Shown: positions 1-6,298, counted from the stretch's first letter. The stretch is 9,294 nt of DNA from DASRBO01 sp035653595 (GCA_035653595.1 DASRBO010000168.1:1-9294); one strand, 5' to 3'. Translations and numbers: made by a program. The notes: a model not told the origin generated them from the letters alone.

Positions 1-1
1 C

Positions 2-73
2 ATGGAGCGCGCCATCCAGAAGCTGCCCATCAAGGCCCGCTTCGTGGTCCGCTCCGAGGAGGTGTCCATCTGA
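2..73 (+). CDS. rplP: 50S ribosomal protein L16, C-terminal fragment
   Basis: This is the last 23 codons of L16, a large-subunit protein near the peptidyl-transferase centre and the A-site tRNA. The visible peptide contains AIQKLPIKARFVVR, which matches the conserved L16 C-terminus (A-x-x-KLP-x-K-x-RFV). It ends at TGA 71-73. The gene begins upstream of the window, so the ATG at position 2 is an internal codon and not the start. Its position directly before rpmC is the standard S10-operon order. The stop overlaps the rpmC ATG by one base (TGATG), which suggests coupled translation. The fragment is short, so identification rests on the motif plus the gene order. Confidence 0.85.
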   Translation: MERAIQKLPIKARFVVRSEEVSI

Positions 74-378
74 TGGCCTCCCGCACGGCCGAACTGCGCG
101 AGATGGACGACGACGAGCTCGACCTCAAGCTGACCGAGGCCCGCCAGGAGCTGTTCAACCTCCGCTTCCAGGTGGTCACCGGTCGGCTGGACAACACCGC
201 CCGCATCGGCCAGGTGCGCCGCCAGGTGGCCCGGATCCTGTCGGTCCAGCGGGAGCGGGAGATCGAGGCGGCCGAGGCCCTCGCTGCCGGCGCGGCCGAC
301 CTGCTGGCCCGGGGCGAGCCGGTCTCCGCCGTCATCTACCGGGTCGCCGGCGCCGAATCAGACGAGGAAACCCGATGA
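73..378 (+). CDS. rpmC: 50S ribosomal protein L29 with C-terminal extension
   Basis: L29 is a small helical hairpin protein of the large subunit near the polypeptide exit tunnel, a docking area for trigger factor and SRP. Residues 1-62 show the family pattern: an acidic first helix with LRxMxDDEL, then ELFNLRFQ at 26-33, GRLDNTARI at 38-46 and a basic RRQVARI stretch at 49-55. The family is usually about 60-75 aa and this product is 101 aa. Residues from about 65 form an Ala/Glu-rich tail ending in SDEETR that the core family lacks. The ATG overlaps the rplP stop by 1 nt, and the TGA overlaps the rpsQ start by 4 nt (ATGA). The reading frame is intact, so the tail looks genuine and not the result of a frameshift. 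Confidence 0.93.
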   Translation: MASRTAELREMDDDELDLKLTEARQELFNLRFQVVTGRLDNTARIGQVRRQVARILSVQREREIEAAEALAAGAADLLARGEPVSAVIYRVAGAESDEETR

Positions 379-755
379 GCGACACCACCCCCACCAGCGA
401 GCCCGCCCCCGCCGGCGCGCCCAGCGCCGAGCCCGGCCCGGCGCCCGGGCCGGCCGCGGGGCCGACGGGGACGGCAACGGCGCCGGCCACCACCACCTCC
501 GGGCGGGTCAACCGCCGCAAGGTGAGGGAGGGCCTGGTGGTCTCGACCTCCATGCAGAAGACGGCGATCGTCTCGGTGATCGAACGGGTGCGCCACCCCC
601 GCTACGCCAAGACGGTGCAGCGCACCAAGCGCCTCTACGCCCACGACGAGACCAACGACGTCCGGGTGGGCGACCGCGTCCGGGTCGCCGAGACGCGCCC
701 CCTCTCCAAGCTCAAGAGGTGGCGGGTCGTGGAAGTCCTGGAGCGTGCCAAGTGA
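375..755 (+). CDS. rpsQ: 30S ribosomal protein S17 with Pro/Ala-rich N-terminal extension
   Basis: S17 is a primary 16S rRNA-binding protein of the small-subunit body with an OB fold. The core runs from about residue 46 (NRRKVREGLVVS) to the end. It includes MQKTAIVSV, the HPRYAKTVQRTKRLYAHDE block at 74-92 and the signature GDRVRVAETRPLSKLKRW at 99-116. Bacterial S17 is usually 80-95 aa and this one is 126 aa. Residues 1-43 are low complexity, dominated by Pro, Ala, Gly, Ser and Thr. The ATG at 375 forms an ATGA overlap with the rpmC stop, which favours this start. A later in-frame GTG (codon 50) would cut into conserved sequence. The stop overlaps the rplN GTG start by 4 nt. Confidence 0.94.
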   Translation: MSDTTPTSEPAPAGAPSAEPGPAPGPAAGPTGTATAPATTTSGRVNRRKVREGLVVSTSMQKTAIVSVIERVRHPRYAKTVQRTKRLYAHDETNDVRVGDRVRVAETRPLSKLKRWRVVEVLERAK

Positions 756-1120
756 TCCAGCAGGAGTCGCGCCTGCGGGTGGCCGACAACTCGGGCGCCC
801 GCGAGGTGCTCTGCATCAAGGTCCTGGGCGGGTCGCGCCGGCGCTACGCCTCGATCGGCGACATCTTCGTGGCCACGGTGAAGGACGCCATCCCCGGGGC
901 GGCGGTCAAGAAGGGCGATGTGGTCAAGTGCGTCGTGGTGCGCACCAAAAAGGAGAAGCGCCGTCCGGACGGCAGCTACATCCGCTTCGACGAGAACGCG
1001 GCCGTGCTGATCAACGACCAGCAGCAGCCCCGGGGCACCCGCATCTTCGGCCCGGTGGGGCGTGAGCTGCGGGACAAGAGGTTCATGAGGATCGTCTCCC
1101 TCGCTCCGGAGGTGCTGTGA
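752..1120 (+). CDS. rplN: 50S ribosomal protein L14
   Basis: L14 sits at the subunit interface of the large subunit and forms intersubunit bridges with 16S rRNA. I start it at GTG 752, inside the rpsQ stop (GTGA overlap). This gives 122 aa beginning MIQQESRLRVADNSGARE, exactly the usual bacterial length and N-terminus. An upstream in-frame ATG at 719 would add 11 unrelated residues from rpsQ coding sequence and is rejected. The L14 signature is clear around residues 60-85 (VVRTKKEKRRPDGSYIRFDE), followed by NAAVLIN and the C-terminal GTRIFGPVGRELR. The TGA overlaps the rplX start by 4 nt. Confidence 0.96.
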   Translation: MIQQESRLRVADNSGAREVLCIKVLGGSRRRYASIGDIFVATVKDAIPGAAVKKGDVVKCVVVRTKKEKRRPDGSYIRFDENAAVLINDQQQPRGTRIFGPVGRELRDKRFMRIVSLAPEVL

Positions 1121-1428
1121 CCGTGCGTATAAAGAAGGGCGACAAGGTCGAAGTGCTGTCGGGCAAGGACCGGGGCCGCCAGGGCACCGTCATGCGGGTC
1201 CTGCGTTCCCAGAACCGGGTCATCGTGGACGGCGTCAACAGGGTGAAGCGCCACCAGCGGGCCACCCGGGCCACCATGCAGGGCGGCATCATCGACAAGG
1301 ACCTCCCCGTGTCGGCCTCGTCGGTGGCCGTCGTGTGCGCCCAGTGCGGGCCCACCCGCATCGGCGTGCGCTTCGACGACACCGGGCTCAAGCACCGGGT
1401 CTGCCGCAAGTGCGGGGGTGACCTGTGA
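1117..1428 (+). CDS. rplX: 50S ribosomal protein L24, zinc-ribbon form
   Basis: L24 is an early assembly initiator of the 50S subunit that binds domain I of 23S rRNA near the tunnel exit. The KOW motif is at the N-terminus (IKKGDKVEVLSGKDRGRQG, residues 5-23), followed by the conserved NRVIVDGVNRVKRHQR. Length is 103 aa, typical for the family. The C-terminus carries two CxxC pairs, C74/C77 (CAQC) and C96/C99 (CRKC), likely a four-cysteine zinc ribbon. The start is GTG 1117, overlapping the rplN stop by 4 nt. A second GTG at 1123 is possible and would remove two residues. The stop overlaps the rplE start in the same GTGA way. Confidence 0.95.
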   Translation: MTVRIKKGDKVEVLSGKDRGRQGTVMRVLRSQNRVIVDGVNRVKRHQRATRATMQGGIIDKDLPVSASSVAVVCAQCGPTRIGVRFDDTGLKHRVCRKCGGDL

Positions 1429-1994
1429 CCCCGGCGGTGGCCACCCGGCCACGGCTGCGGGTGCGCTATGACGAGGAGATCCGCGACCGGCTCAAGACCG
1501 AGCTGGGCCTGCCAAACATCATGCAGGTCCCCAAGCCGGAGAAGATCGTGGTCAACATGGGCGTCGGGCGGGCGACCCAGCAGCCATCCCTGCTGGAGGG
1601 GGCGGTCCGTGACCTCGAGGCCATCACCGGCCAGAAGGCGCTCGTCACCCGGGCCAAGAAGTCCATCGCCGGCTTCAAGCTGCGGGAGGGCAACGCCATC
1701 GGGGCAAAGGTCACCCTGCGGGGCGACCGGATGTGGGAGTTCCTCGACCGGCTGATCAGCCTGGCCATCCCCCGCATCCGCGACTTCCGCGGCCTGCCGC
1801 CCAACGCCTTCGACGGGCGGGGCAACTACACCTTCGGGGTCACCGAGCAGCTGATCTTCCCGGAGATCGACTACGACCGCATCGACACCACCAGGGGCAT
1901 GGACATCACCATCGTCACCACGGCACGCACCGACGCCGAGGGCAGGGCGCTGCTCAACGCCTTCGGCTTTCCTTTCCGACGCGAGGGGCAGTAA
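1425..1994 (+). CDS. rplE: 50S ribosomal protein L5
   Basis: L5 binds 5S rRNA in the central protuberance and contacts P-site tRNA and S13. The product is 189 aa, within the usual 178-190. Diagnostic blocks are NIMQVPKPEKIVVNMGVG near residues 31-48, ITGQKALVTRAKKSIAGFKLREG, GAKVTLRGDRMWEFLDRL, the loop RDFRGLPPNAFDGRGNYTFGVTEQ (given in part), and a C-terminal MDITIVTTA with GFPFR. The start is GTG 1425, overlapping the rplX TGA by 4 nt. It ends in TAA (1992-1994), the only TAA among the complete genes of the window. An 7-nt gap separates it from rpsN. Confidence 0.96.
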   Translation: MTPAVATRPRLRVRYDEEIRDRLKTELGLPNIMQVPKPEKIVVNMGVGRATQQPSLLEGAVRDLEAITGQKALVTRAKKSIAGFKLREGNAIGAKVTLRGDRMWEFLDRLISLAIPRIRDFRGLPPNAFDGRGNYTFGVTEQLIFPEIDYDRIDTTRGMDITIVTTARTDAEGRALLNAFGFPFRREGQ

Positions 1995-2001
1995 CGAGCA
2001 C

Positions 2002-2187
2002 ATGGCCAAGAAGGCACTGATCGAGAAGCAGAAGCGCAAGCCGCGGTTCCGGGTGCAGTCCTACACCCGCTGCCGCCGCTGCGGCCGGCCCCGGGCGGTC
2101 TACCGCGCCTTCGGGCTGTGCCGGATCTGCCTTCGAGACATGGTCCATGCCGGGGAGATCCCCGGTGTCACCAAGGCCAGCTGGTGA
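2002..2187 (+). CDS. rpsN: 30S ribosomal protein S14 type Z (zinc-binding)
   Basis: S14 is a late-assembling protein of the 30S head next to S3, S10 and S19. This is the short zinc-binding form (61 aa), not the roughly 100-aa zinc-free form. The four cysteines are C24 and C27 (CRRC) and C40 and C43 (CRIC), in the standard spacing. The N-terminus is MAKKALIEKQKRKPRF, and the conserved GRPRAVYR and GLCRICLRDM blocks are intact, as is the C-terminal GVTKASW. The ATG at 2002 has only a weak upstream purine match. Its TGA (2185-2187) runs into the strong Shine-Dalgarno of rpsH. Some databases call this gene rpsZ. Confidence 0.96.
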   Translation: MAKKALIEKQKRKPRFRVQSYTRCRRCGRPRAVYRAFGLCRICLRDMVHAGEIPGVTKASW

Positions 2188-2194
2188 GGAGGTG
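2187..2194 (+). promoter_or_regulatory. Strong Shine-Dalgarno for rpsH
   Basis: AGGAGGTG at 2187-2194 is a near-perfect anti-16S match, 8 nt before the ATG at 2203. It is among the best ribosome-binding sites in the window and overlaps the last base of the rpsN stop. It supports the ATG at 2203 over the second in-frame ATG two codons later. Confidence 0.8.
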
Positions 2195-2202
2195 AGCGCC
2201 CG

Positions 2203-2607
2203 ATGACGATGACCGACCCCATCGCCGACATGCTCACCCGGATCCGCAACGCCAACGTGACCATGCACGACGAGGTGAGGATGCCCAGCTCCAAGGTCAA
2301 GGAGGCGCTGGCCGCCATCCTGCAGCGGGAGGGCTACATCGCCGGCTTCCAGGTCCAGGACGACCCGGCCCGGCCCGGCCGCATCCTTTCGATAACCATG
2401 AAGTACACCCCCGACCGGGCCCGTACCATCTCCGGGCTGCGGCGGATCTCCAAGCCCGGTCTGCGGGTCTACAGCAACGTCGACCGTCTACCCCGGGTCC
2501 TGGGTGGCCTGGGCATGGCGGTCCTGTCCACCAGCCAGGGGCTGATGACCGATCGGGAGGCCCGCCAACGCCGAGTCGGCGGCGAGGTCCTCTGCTACGT
2601 GTGGTGA
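2203..2607 (+). CDS. rpsH: 30S ribosomal protein S8
   Basis: S8 is a primary binder of the central domain of 16S rRNA. In E. coli it is also the translational repressor of the spc operon. Whether it regulates here cannot be seen. The product is 134 aa, typical length. It opens MTMTDPIADMLTRIRNA, the standard S8 N-terminus, and carries KVKEALAAILQREGYI, ISKPGLRVY near residues 92-100, and the C-terminal signature LSTSQGLMTDREARQRRVGG (118-137 region) ending in CYVW. It starts at ATG 2203 behind a strong ribosome-binding site, so it can recruit ribosomes independently of its upstream neighbours. Its stop lies 6 nt before the rplF ATG. Confidence 0.97.
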   Translation: MTMTDPIADMLTRIRNANVTMHDEVRMPSSKVKEALAAILQREGYIAGFQVQDDPARPGRILSITMKYTPDRARTISGLRRISKPGLRVYSNVDRLPRVLGGLGMAVLSTSQGLMTDREARQRRVGGEVLCYVW

Positions 2608-2613
2608 TGTGAA

Positions 2614-3153
2614 ATGTCCAGAGTAGGAAGAGCGCCCATACCCGTCCCCTCCGGGGTCGAGGTATCGGTCAGCGGCCGCAGCCTGTCGGTCAAGGGCCCC
2701 CAGGGCAACCTGTCGCGCACCCTGCCCGGCGAGATCACCGTCCGCCAGGAGGACGGCTCGCTGCTGGTCGAGCGGCCGGACGACCAGCGCCACAACCGCG
2801 CCCTCCACGGGCTGACCCGGTCGCTGGTGGCCAACATGGTCACCGGGGTGACCGCCGGCTTCTCCAAGGAGCTGGAGATCGTGGGGGTCGGCTACCGGGC
2901 GACCGCCCGGGGCGCCGGCCAGATCGAGCTGGCCCTCGGCTTCAGCCACCCGGTGGTCGTCGACGCCCCGGCCGGGGTGACCTTCGAGGTGCCGGTCCCG
3001 ACCCGCATCATCATCAAGGGCATAGACAAGGAGCTGGTGGGCCAGGTGGCGGCCAACGTGCGCAAGATCCGCAAGCCCGAGCCCTACAAGGGCAAGGGCG
3101 TGCGCTACGCCGGCGAGCGGGTGCTGCGCAAGGCCGGAAAGGCGGCCAAGTGA
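2614..3153 (+). CDS. rplF: 50S ribosomal protein L6
   Basis: L6 is a two-domain large-subunit protein near the sarcin-ricin loop and the factor-binding site. The 179 aa match the family length. It opens MSRVGRAPIPVPSGVEV. It has the duplicated beta domains, the LVANMVTGVTAGFSKELEI block at 71-89, VGYRA, and the C-terminal signature PEPYKGKGVRYAGE at 155-168. The ATG at 2614 lacks a clear Shine-Dalgarno, and the preceding rpsH stop is only 6 nt upstream, so reinitiation is likely. The first nine codons are unusually AT-rich and include AGA, GTA, GGA, AGA and ATA, unlike the rest of the gene. The stop overlaps the rplR GTG start by 4 nt. Confidence 0.97.
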   Translation: MSRVGRAPIPVPSGVEVSVSGRSLSVKGPQGNLSRTLPGEITVRQEDGSLLVERPDDQRHNRALHGLTRSLVANMVTGVTAGFSKELEIVGVGYRATARGAGQIELALGFSHPVVVDAPAGVTFEVPVPTRIIIKGIDKELVGQVAANVRKIRKPEPYKGKGVRYAGERVLRKAGKAAK

Positions 3154-3521
3154 CCGCCCGCCACAACCTGGCCACCAAGGAGGGCCTGCGGGCCCGCAGG
3201 CACGACCGGGTCCGCCGCAAGGTGTCGGGCACCTCGGCCCGGCCCCGTCTGTCGGTGTTCCGCTCGAACCGCCACATCGTGGCCCAGGTCATCGACGACA
3301 GCACCGGGCGGACGCTGGCTTCGGCCTCCACCCTCGAGGCCGACCTGCGCCGGGGGGCCACCGGCAACAAGGAGGCCGCCACCGCCGTGGGGCGGCTGGT
3401 GGCCGAGCGGGCCAAGGCCGCCGGGGTGACCGGGGTGGTCTTCGACCGGGGAGGCTTCCTCTATCACGGCCGGGTGGCGGCGGTGGCCGACGGCGCCCGT
3501 CAGGCCGGACTTCAGTTCTAG
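3150..3521 (+). CDS. rplR: 50S ribosomal protein L18
   Basis: L18 binds 5S rRNA together with L5 and anchors it in the central protuberance. The 123-aa product is the usual size. It has a basic N-terminus (RARRHDRVRRKVSGT), then RPRLSVFRSNRHIVAQVIDD at about 31-50, TLASAST, and the C-terminal signature FDRGGFLYHGRVAAVADGAR before GLQF. It starts at GTG 3150, overlapping the rplF stop by 4 nt. Its TAG stop (3519-3521) forms part of the AGGAG Shine-Dalgarno used by rpsE. Confidence 0.96.
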   Translation: MTARHNLATKEGLRARRHDRVRRKVSGTSARPRLSVFRSNRHIVAQVIDDSTGRTLASASTLEADLRRGATGNKEAATAVGRLVAERAKAAGVTGVVFDRGGFLYHGRVAAVADGARQAGLQF

Positions 3522-3528
3522 GAGCGAG

Positions 3529-4077
3529 ATGGCAGAGACCCAGTTCGAAGAGCGGACCATCAAGGTCAACCGGGTGGCCAAGGTGGTCAAAGGCGGACGA
3601 CGGTTCTCCTTCACCGCCCTCATGGTCATCGGCGACACCAACGGCCGGGTGGGCCTGGGCTACGGCAAGGCCAAGGAGGCCGGCCTGGCCGTGCAGAAGG
3701 GCATCGAGGAGGCGAAGAAAAACCTGTTCGAGGTGCCCCTGGCCGGCTCGACCATCACCCACCCGGTGATCGGCGAGAGCGGGGCCGGGCGGGTGATGCT
3801 CAAGCCGGCCGCCCCCGGTACCGGGGTCATAGCCGGCGGGGCCGCCCGGGCCATCCTCGAGATGGCCGGCATCCACGACATCCTGGCCAAGTCCCTGGGG
3901 TCGTCCAACGGGATCAACGTGGCCCACGCCACCATCGCCGGGCTCAAGGCCCTCAAGCGCCCGGACGAGATCGCCAAGCTGCGGGGCAAGTCGGCCGAGG
4001 AGGTCATCCCCGCCGGGGTGCTCAAGGCCTATCGCGACCGCCAGCGCGGTCCCCACGTGCCCACCGAGGTGGCGTGA
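3529..4077 (+). CDS. rpsE: 30S ribosomal protein S5
   Basis: S5 lies at the mRNA entry tunnel and helps decoding fidelity and helicase activity. Mutations in its N-terminal loop give spectinomycin resistance in other bacteria. The N-terminal S5 domain includes the loop VAKVVKGGRRFSFTAL (residues 16-31), with KGGRR at 21-25, and GDTNGRVGLGYGKA. The C-terminal domain contains TGVIAGGAARAILEMAGI and SLGSSNGINVAHAT. Length is 182 aa, within family range. AGGAG at 3520-3524 precedes the ATG by only 4 nt, so spacing is tight, but no better start is seen. The TGA overlaps the rpmD start region. Confidence 0.96.
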   Translation: MAETQFEERTIKVNRVAKVVKGGRRFSFTALMVIGDTNGRVGLGYGKAKEAGLAVQKGIEEAKKNLFEVPLAGSTITHPVIGESGAGRVMLKPAAPGTGVIAGGAARAILEMAGIHDILAKSLGSSNGINVAHATIAGLKALKRPDEIAKLRGKSAEEVIPAGVLKAYRDRQRGPHVPTEVA

Positions 4078-4265
4078 TGGCGGCCCAGATCAAGGTCACC
4101 CAGACCCGGTCGGCCATCGGGTCCAAGCCCAAGCACCGCGGCACCCTGCGGGCCCTGGGACTGGGGCGCATCGGGCGCTCGCGGGTCCTGCCCGACCGCC
4201 CCGAGGTCAGGGGGATGGTCGCCCGGGTGCCGCACCTGGTCGAGGTGGAGGAGGTGGAGGCGTGA
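4077..4265 (+). CDS. rpmD: 50S ribosomal protein L30
   Basis: L30 is a small peripheral protein of the 50S subunit. The sequence shows the family pattern: IKVTQTRSAIGSKPKHRGTL, then RALGLGRIGRSRVLPDRPEVRG (quoted in part), and MVARVPHLVEVEE. I chose ATG 4077, which overlaps the rpsE stop by 1 nt (TGATG). A GTG immediately upstream at 4074 would give a 4-nt overlap and one extra Met-like residue, and the two cannot be told apart from sequence alone. The product is 62 or 63 aa, normal for bacterial L30. Its stop overlaps the rplO start by 4 nt. Confidence 0.93.
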   Translation: MAAQIKVTQTRSAIGSKPKHRGTLRALGLGRIGRSRVLPDRPEVRGMVARVPHLVEVEEVEA

Positions 4266-4750
4266 AGGTCCACGATCTAAAGCCCGCTGCCGGCTCGACC
4301 CGGTCGCGCCGGCGGGTGGGGCGTGGCATCGCCGGCAAGGGCGGCAAGACCGCCGGCCGGGGCACCAAGGGCCAGAGCGCCCGCGACACGGTCAAGCCCG
4401 GCTTCGAGGGCGGCCAGCTGCAGCTGAGCCAGCGGATCCCCAAGCTCAAGGGGTTCCGCAACCCGTTCCGGGTCGAGTACAACGTGGTCAACCTGGACAC
4501 CCTGGCCGCCGTGGCCGGCGACCGGGTCAACCCCGAGTCGCTGCGGGCCGCCGGCCTGGTGCACAAGCACGGGCTGGTGAAGATCCTGGGCCGGGGCGAG
4601 GTGGCCCGGGCCCTGCACGCCGAGGTCCATGCCGTGTCCAGATCGGCCGAGGCGGCCATAAAGGCCGCCGGCGGGACGGTGACCATCCTGCCGCCCCCGT
4701 TCGGCCACGGCCGGCCCCCGGCCAGGGGCAACGCCCTCACCAACCGCTGA
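4262..4750 (+). CDS. rplO: 50S ribosomal protein L15
   Basis: L15 is a late-assembly 50S protein that bridges several 23S rRNA domains through a long basic extension. That extension is visible as the Gly/Arg/Lys-rich region from about residue 14 (RSRRRVGRGIAGKGGKTAGRG) to QSAR. It is followed by PGFEGGQLQLSQRIPKLKGF. The globular C-terminal domain has NVVNLDTLAA, GLVHKHGLVKILGRGE and AAIKAAGGTV. The product is 162 aa, somewhat longer than the usual 145-150 because of a Pro/Gly/Arg-rich tail after TILPPP. The start is GTG 4262, overlapping the rpmD stop by 4 nt. It ends the tightly overlapping run, and a 159-nt gap follows. Confidence 0.96.
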   Translation: MKVHDLKPAAGSTRSRRRVGRGIAGKGGKTAGRGTKGQSARDTVKPGFEGGQLQLSQRIPKLKGFRNPFRVEYNVVNLDTLAAVAGDRVNPESLRAAGLVHKHGLVKILGRGEVARALHAEVHAVSRSAEAAIKAAGGTVTILPPPFGHGRPPARGNALTNR

Positions 4751-4806
4751 TCCCCACCGATCGTGCGGCCACAGCCGGTGAGCGACGGCCGCTCCCGCCC
4801 ATCGCG

Positions 4807-4833
4807 GGGTGGGCCGGCGCCGGCCGCCCACCC
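4807..4833 (+). other. GC-rich inverted repeat in the rplO-secY gap
   Basis: GGGTGGGC at 4807-4814 is perfectly complementary to GCCCACCC at 4826-4833 across an 11-nt spacer. The inner part also contains the 14-bp palindrome GGCCGGCGCCGGCC (4812-4825), so alternative foldings compete. No T-run follows, so it is not a classical intrinsic terminator. It may be an attenuator, an mRNA-stabilising structure or an r-protein target. GC-rich DNA makes such palindromes easier to find by chance, so the function is unproven. The rest of the 4751-4909 gap holds no gene that I can recognise. Confidence 0.5.
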
Positions 4834-4853
4834 GGCCGGCTGACCTGCCCGGA

Positions 4854-4859
4854 TAGTCT
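4854..4859 (+). promoter_or_regulatory. Possible -10 element upstream of secY
   Basis: TAGTCT, within GGATAGTCTGTG, fits the loose actinobacterial TANNNT -10 pattern in an otherwise very GC-rich stretch. It lies about 50 nt before the secY GTG start. No convincing -35 hexamer stands 16-18 nt upstream; CTGACC at 4840-4845 is far too close. This could give secY-adk-map its own transcript, but the evidence is weak. Confidence 0.25.
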
Positions 4860-4909
4860 GTGATCCCTAGGCGGGCCTGACCGGATCCGCCCCGGCCCCG
4901 GGAGCCGAA

Positions 4910-6205
4910 GTGCTGTCCAGCTTGTCGAACATGTTCAGGGTCCCGGATCTCCGGAACAAGATCCTCTTCACCCTGACCATCATCGCCCTGTACACCTTCG
5001 GGTCCAACATCCCGACCCCGGGCATCGACCTCAACGCCGTCAAGCAGCTGGAGCAGGCGGCCAAGGGCGCCGGCGTCCTCGGCTTCCTCAACCTGTTCTC
5101 CGGAGGGGCCCTCACCCGCTTCGCCGTCTTCGGGCTGGGGATCATGCCCTACATCACGAGCTCGATCATCGTGCAGCTGCTCGGCGTGGTGATCCCCAAG
5201 TTCGAGAAGTGGCGGGACGAGGGGGCCGTAGGTCAGAAGAAGCTCACCCAGGTCACCCGCTACCTGACCGTGGCCCTGGCCCTCATGCAGTCCACCGGCC
5301 TGGCCTTCGTGTTCCACAACGGGGGCTCCAGCTTCCTGGGCTCGGGCAGCAACGTCGACCTCATCCCCAAGTTCACCGTGCCCCGGGTCCTCCTGATCGT
5401 GCTCACCCTGACCGCCGGCACCGCCTTCGTCATGTGGCTGGCCGAGCTGATCACCCAGCGGGGCATCGGGCAGGGGATGTCGATCCTGATCTTCTCCAAC
5501 GTGGTGGCGGGGATGCCGTCGGGCGGTGAGGCGGTCCGCCTCGAGGGCGGCAACCTCAAGTTCGGGGTGATCCTGGGGGTCACCGTGCTGCTGATCGTCT
5601 CCATCGTGGCCATCGAGCTGGGCCAGCGCCGTATACCGGTCCAGTTCGCCAAGCGGGTGGTGGGCCGGCGCATGTACGGCGGACAGAGCACCTACATCCC
5701 CCTAAAGGTCAACCAGGCCGGGGTCATCCCCATCATCTTCGCCAGCTCGGTCCTGTACTTCCCGGTCCTGCTGTCCAACGTGATCCCGTGGAAGAGCATG
5801 CAGACCTGGATCAACAACCACCTGGCCCAGCCCACCAGCCTCATCTACATCGCCATCTACGGCATCCTGATCATCCTGTTCGCCTTCTTCTACACGGCGA
5901 TCACCTTCGACCCCCACCAGCAGGCCGACATCATCCGCAAACAGGGCGGCTACATCCCCGGCATCCGCCCCGGGCCCCCGACCGAGCGCTACCTGGCCGG
6001 CATCCTCCACCGGATCACCCTGCCCGGCTCCCTCTTCCTGGCGGTGGTGGCCCTGTTGCCCTCCATCCTCCTGGCGGTGTGGAACATCAACCGGTACCCC
6101 TTCGCCGGCGTGACGCTGCTGATCGCCGCCGGCGTGTCGCTGGAGACCATGCGCCAGATCGACAGCCAGCTGATGATGCGCAACTACGAGGGCTTCCTGA
6201 GGTAG
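4910..6205 (+). CDS. secY: Preprotein translocase subunit SecY
   Basis: SecY is the channel-forming core of the SecYEG translocon in the cytoplasmic membrane, working with SecA and the ribosome. The product is 431 aa, typical, and has about ten hydrophobic segments. They include 17-31, the plug/TM2 region GIMPYITSSIIVQLLGVVIP (78-96 area), 116-135, 159-180, 217-236, 271-291, 311-332, 371-391 and 398-410. Cytosolic loop hallmarks are ITQRGIGQGMSILIF (181-195) and GYIPGIRPGPPTERYL (347-362). The C-terminus RQIDSQLMMRNYEGFL is also standard. The start is GTG 4910 with GGGAG at 4900-4904. The opening MLSSLSNMFRVPDLRNKILF agrees with actinobacterial SecY starts. Confidence 0.97.
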   Translation: MLSSLSNMFRVPDLRNKILFTLTIIALYTFGSNIPTPGIDLNAVKQLEQAAKGAGVLGFLNLFSGGALTRFAVFGLGIMPYITSSIIVQLLGVVIPKFEKWRDEGAVGQKKLTQVTRYLTVALALMQSTGLAFVFHNGGSSFLGSGSNVDLIPKFTVPRVLLIVLTLTAGTAFVMWLAELITQRGIGQGMSILIFSNVVAGMPSGGEAVRLEGGNLKFGVILGVTVLLIVSIVAIELGQRRIPVQFAKRVVGRRMYGGQSTYIPLKVNQAGVIPIIFASSVLYFPVLLSNVIPWKSMQTWINNHLAQPTSLIYIAIYGILIILFAFFYTAITFDPHQQADIIRKQGGYIPGIRPGPPTERYLAGILHRITLPGSLFLAVVALLPSILLAVWNINRYPFAGVTLLIAAGVSLETMRQIDSQLMMRNYEGFLR

Positions 6206-6280
6206 GCATCCGGGCTCGGGGCCGGGGACGGCGATGACGGTGCGGCAGGCAGCTGGGGAGCGGCCCGGTTCGGGTTCGGT

Positions 6281-6298
6281 CGGCGGGACGCGCCGCCG
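6281..6298 (+). other. Small hairpin in the secY-adk gap
   Basis: CGGCGG at 6281-6286 is complementary to CCGCCG at 6293-6298, with a 6-nt loop. It lies 23 nt before the proposed adk start, and no U-tract follows. It may influence adk translation or simply reflect base composition. The 115-nt gap (6206-6320) shows no recognisable gene and no convincing promoter. Confidence 0.3.

Noticed and set aside
719..751. Upstream ATG start for rplN at 719
   Set aside because: It would add residues translated from rpsQ in another frame. GTG 752 gives the exact 122-aa L14 and a normal N-terminus.
1083..2039. Long minus-strand open frame (318 codons) opposite rplX and rplE
   Set aside because: It is antisense to well-identified ribosomal genes. 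GC-rich DNA routinely yields long antisense frames, and the translated protein is low complexity with no recognisable family.
4812..4825. Intrinsic terminator after rplO
   Set aside because: The palindrome is strong, but no T-tract follows it, so it is reported only as an inverted repeat.
4277..5317. Long minus-strand open frame (346 codons) opposite rplO and secY
   Set aside because: It is the mirror of rplO and secY codon structure, rich in Gly/Arg/His/Asp/Gln, with no domain and no ribosome-binding site.
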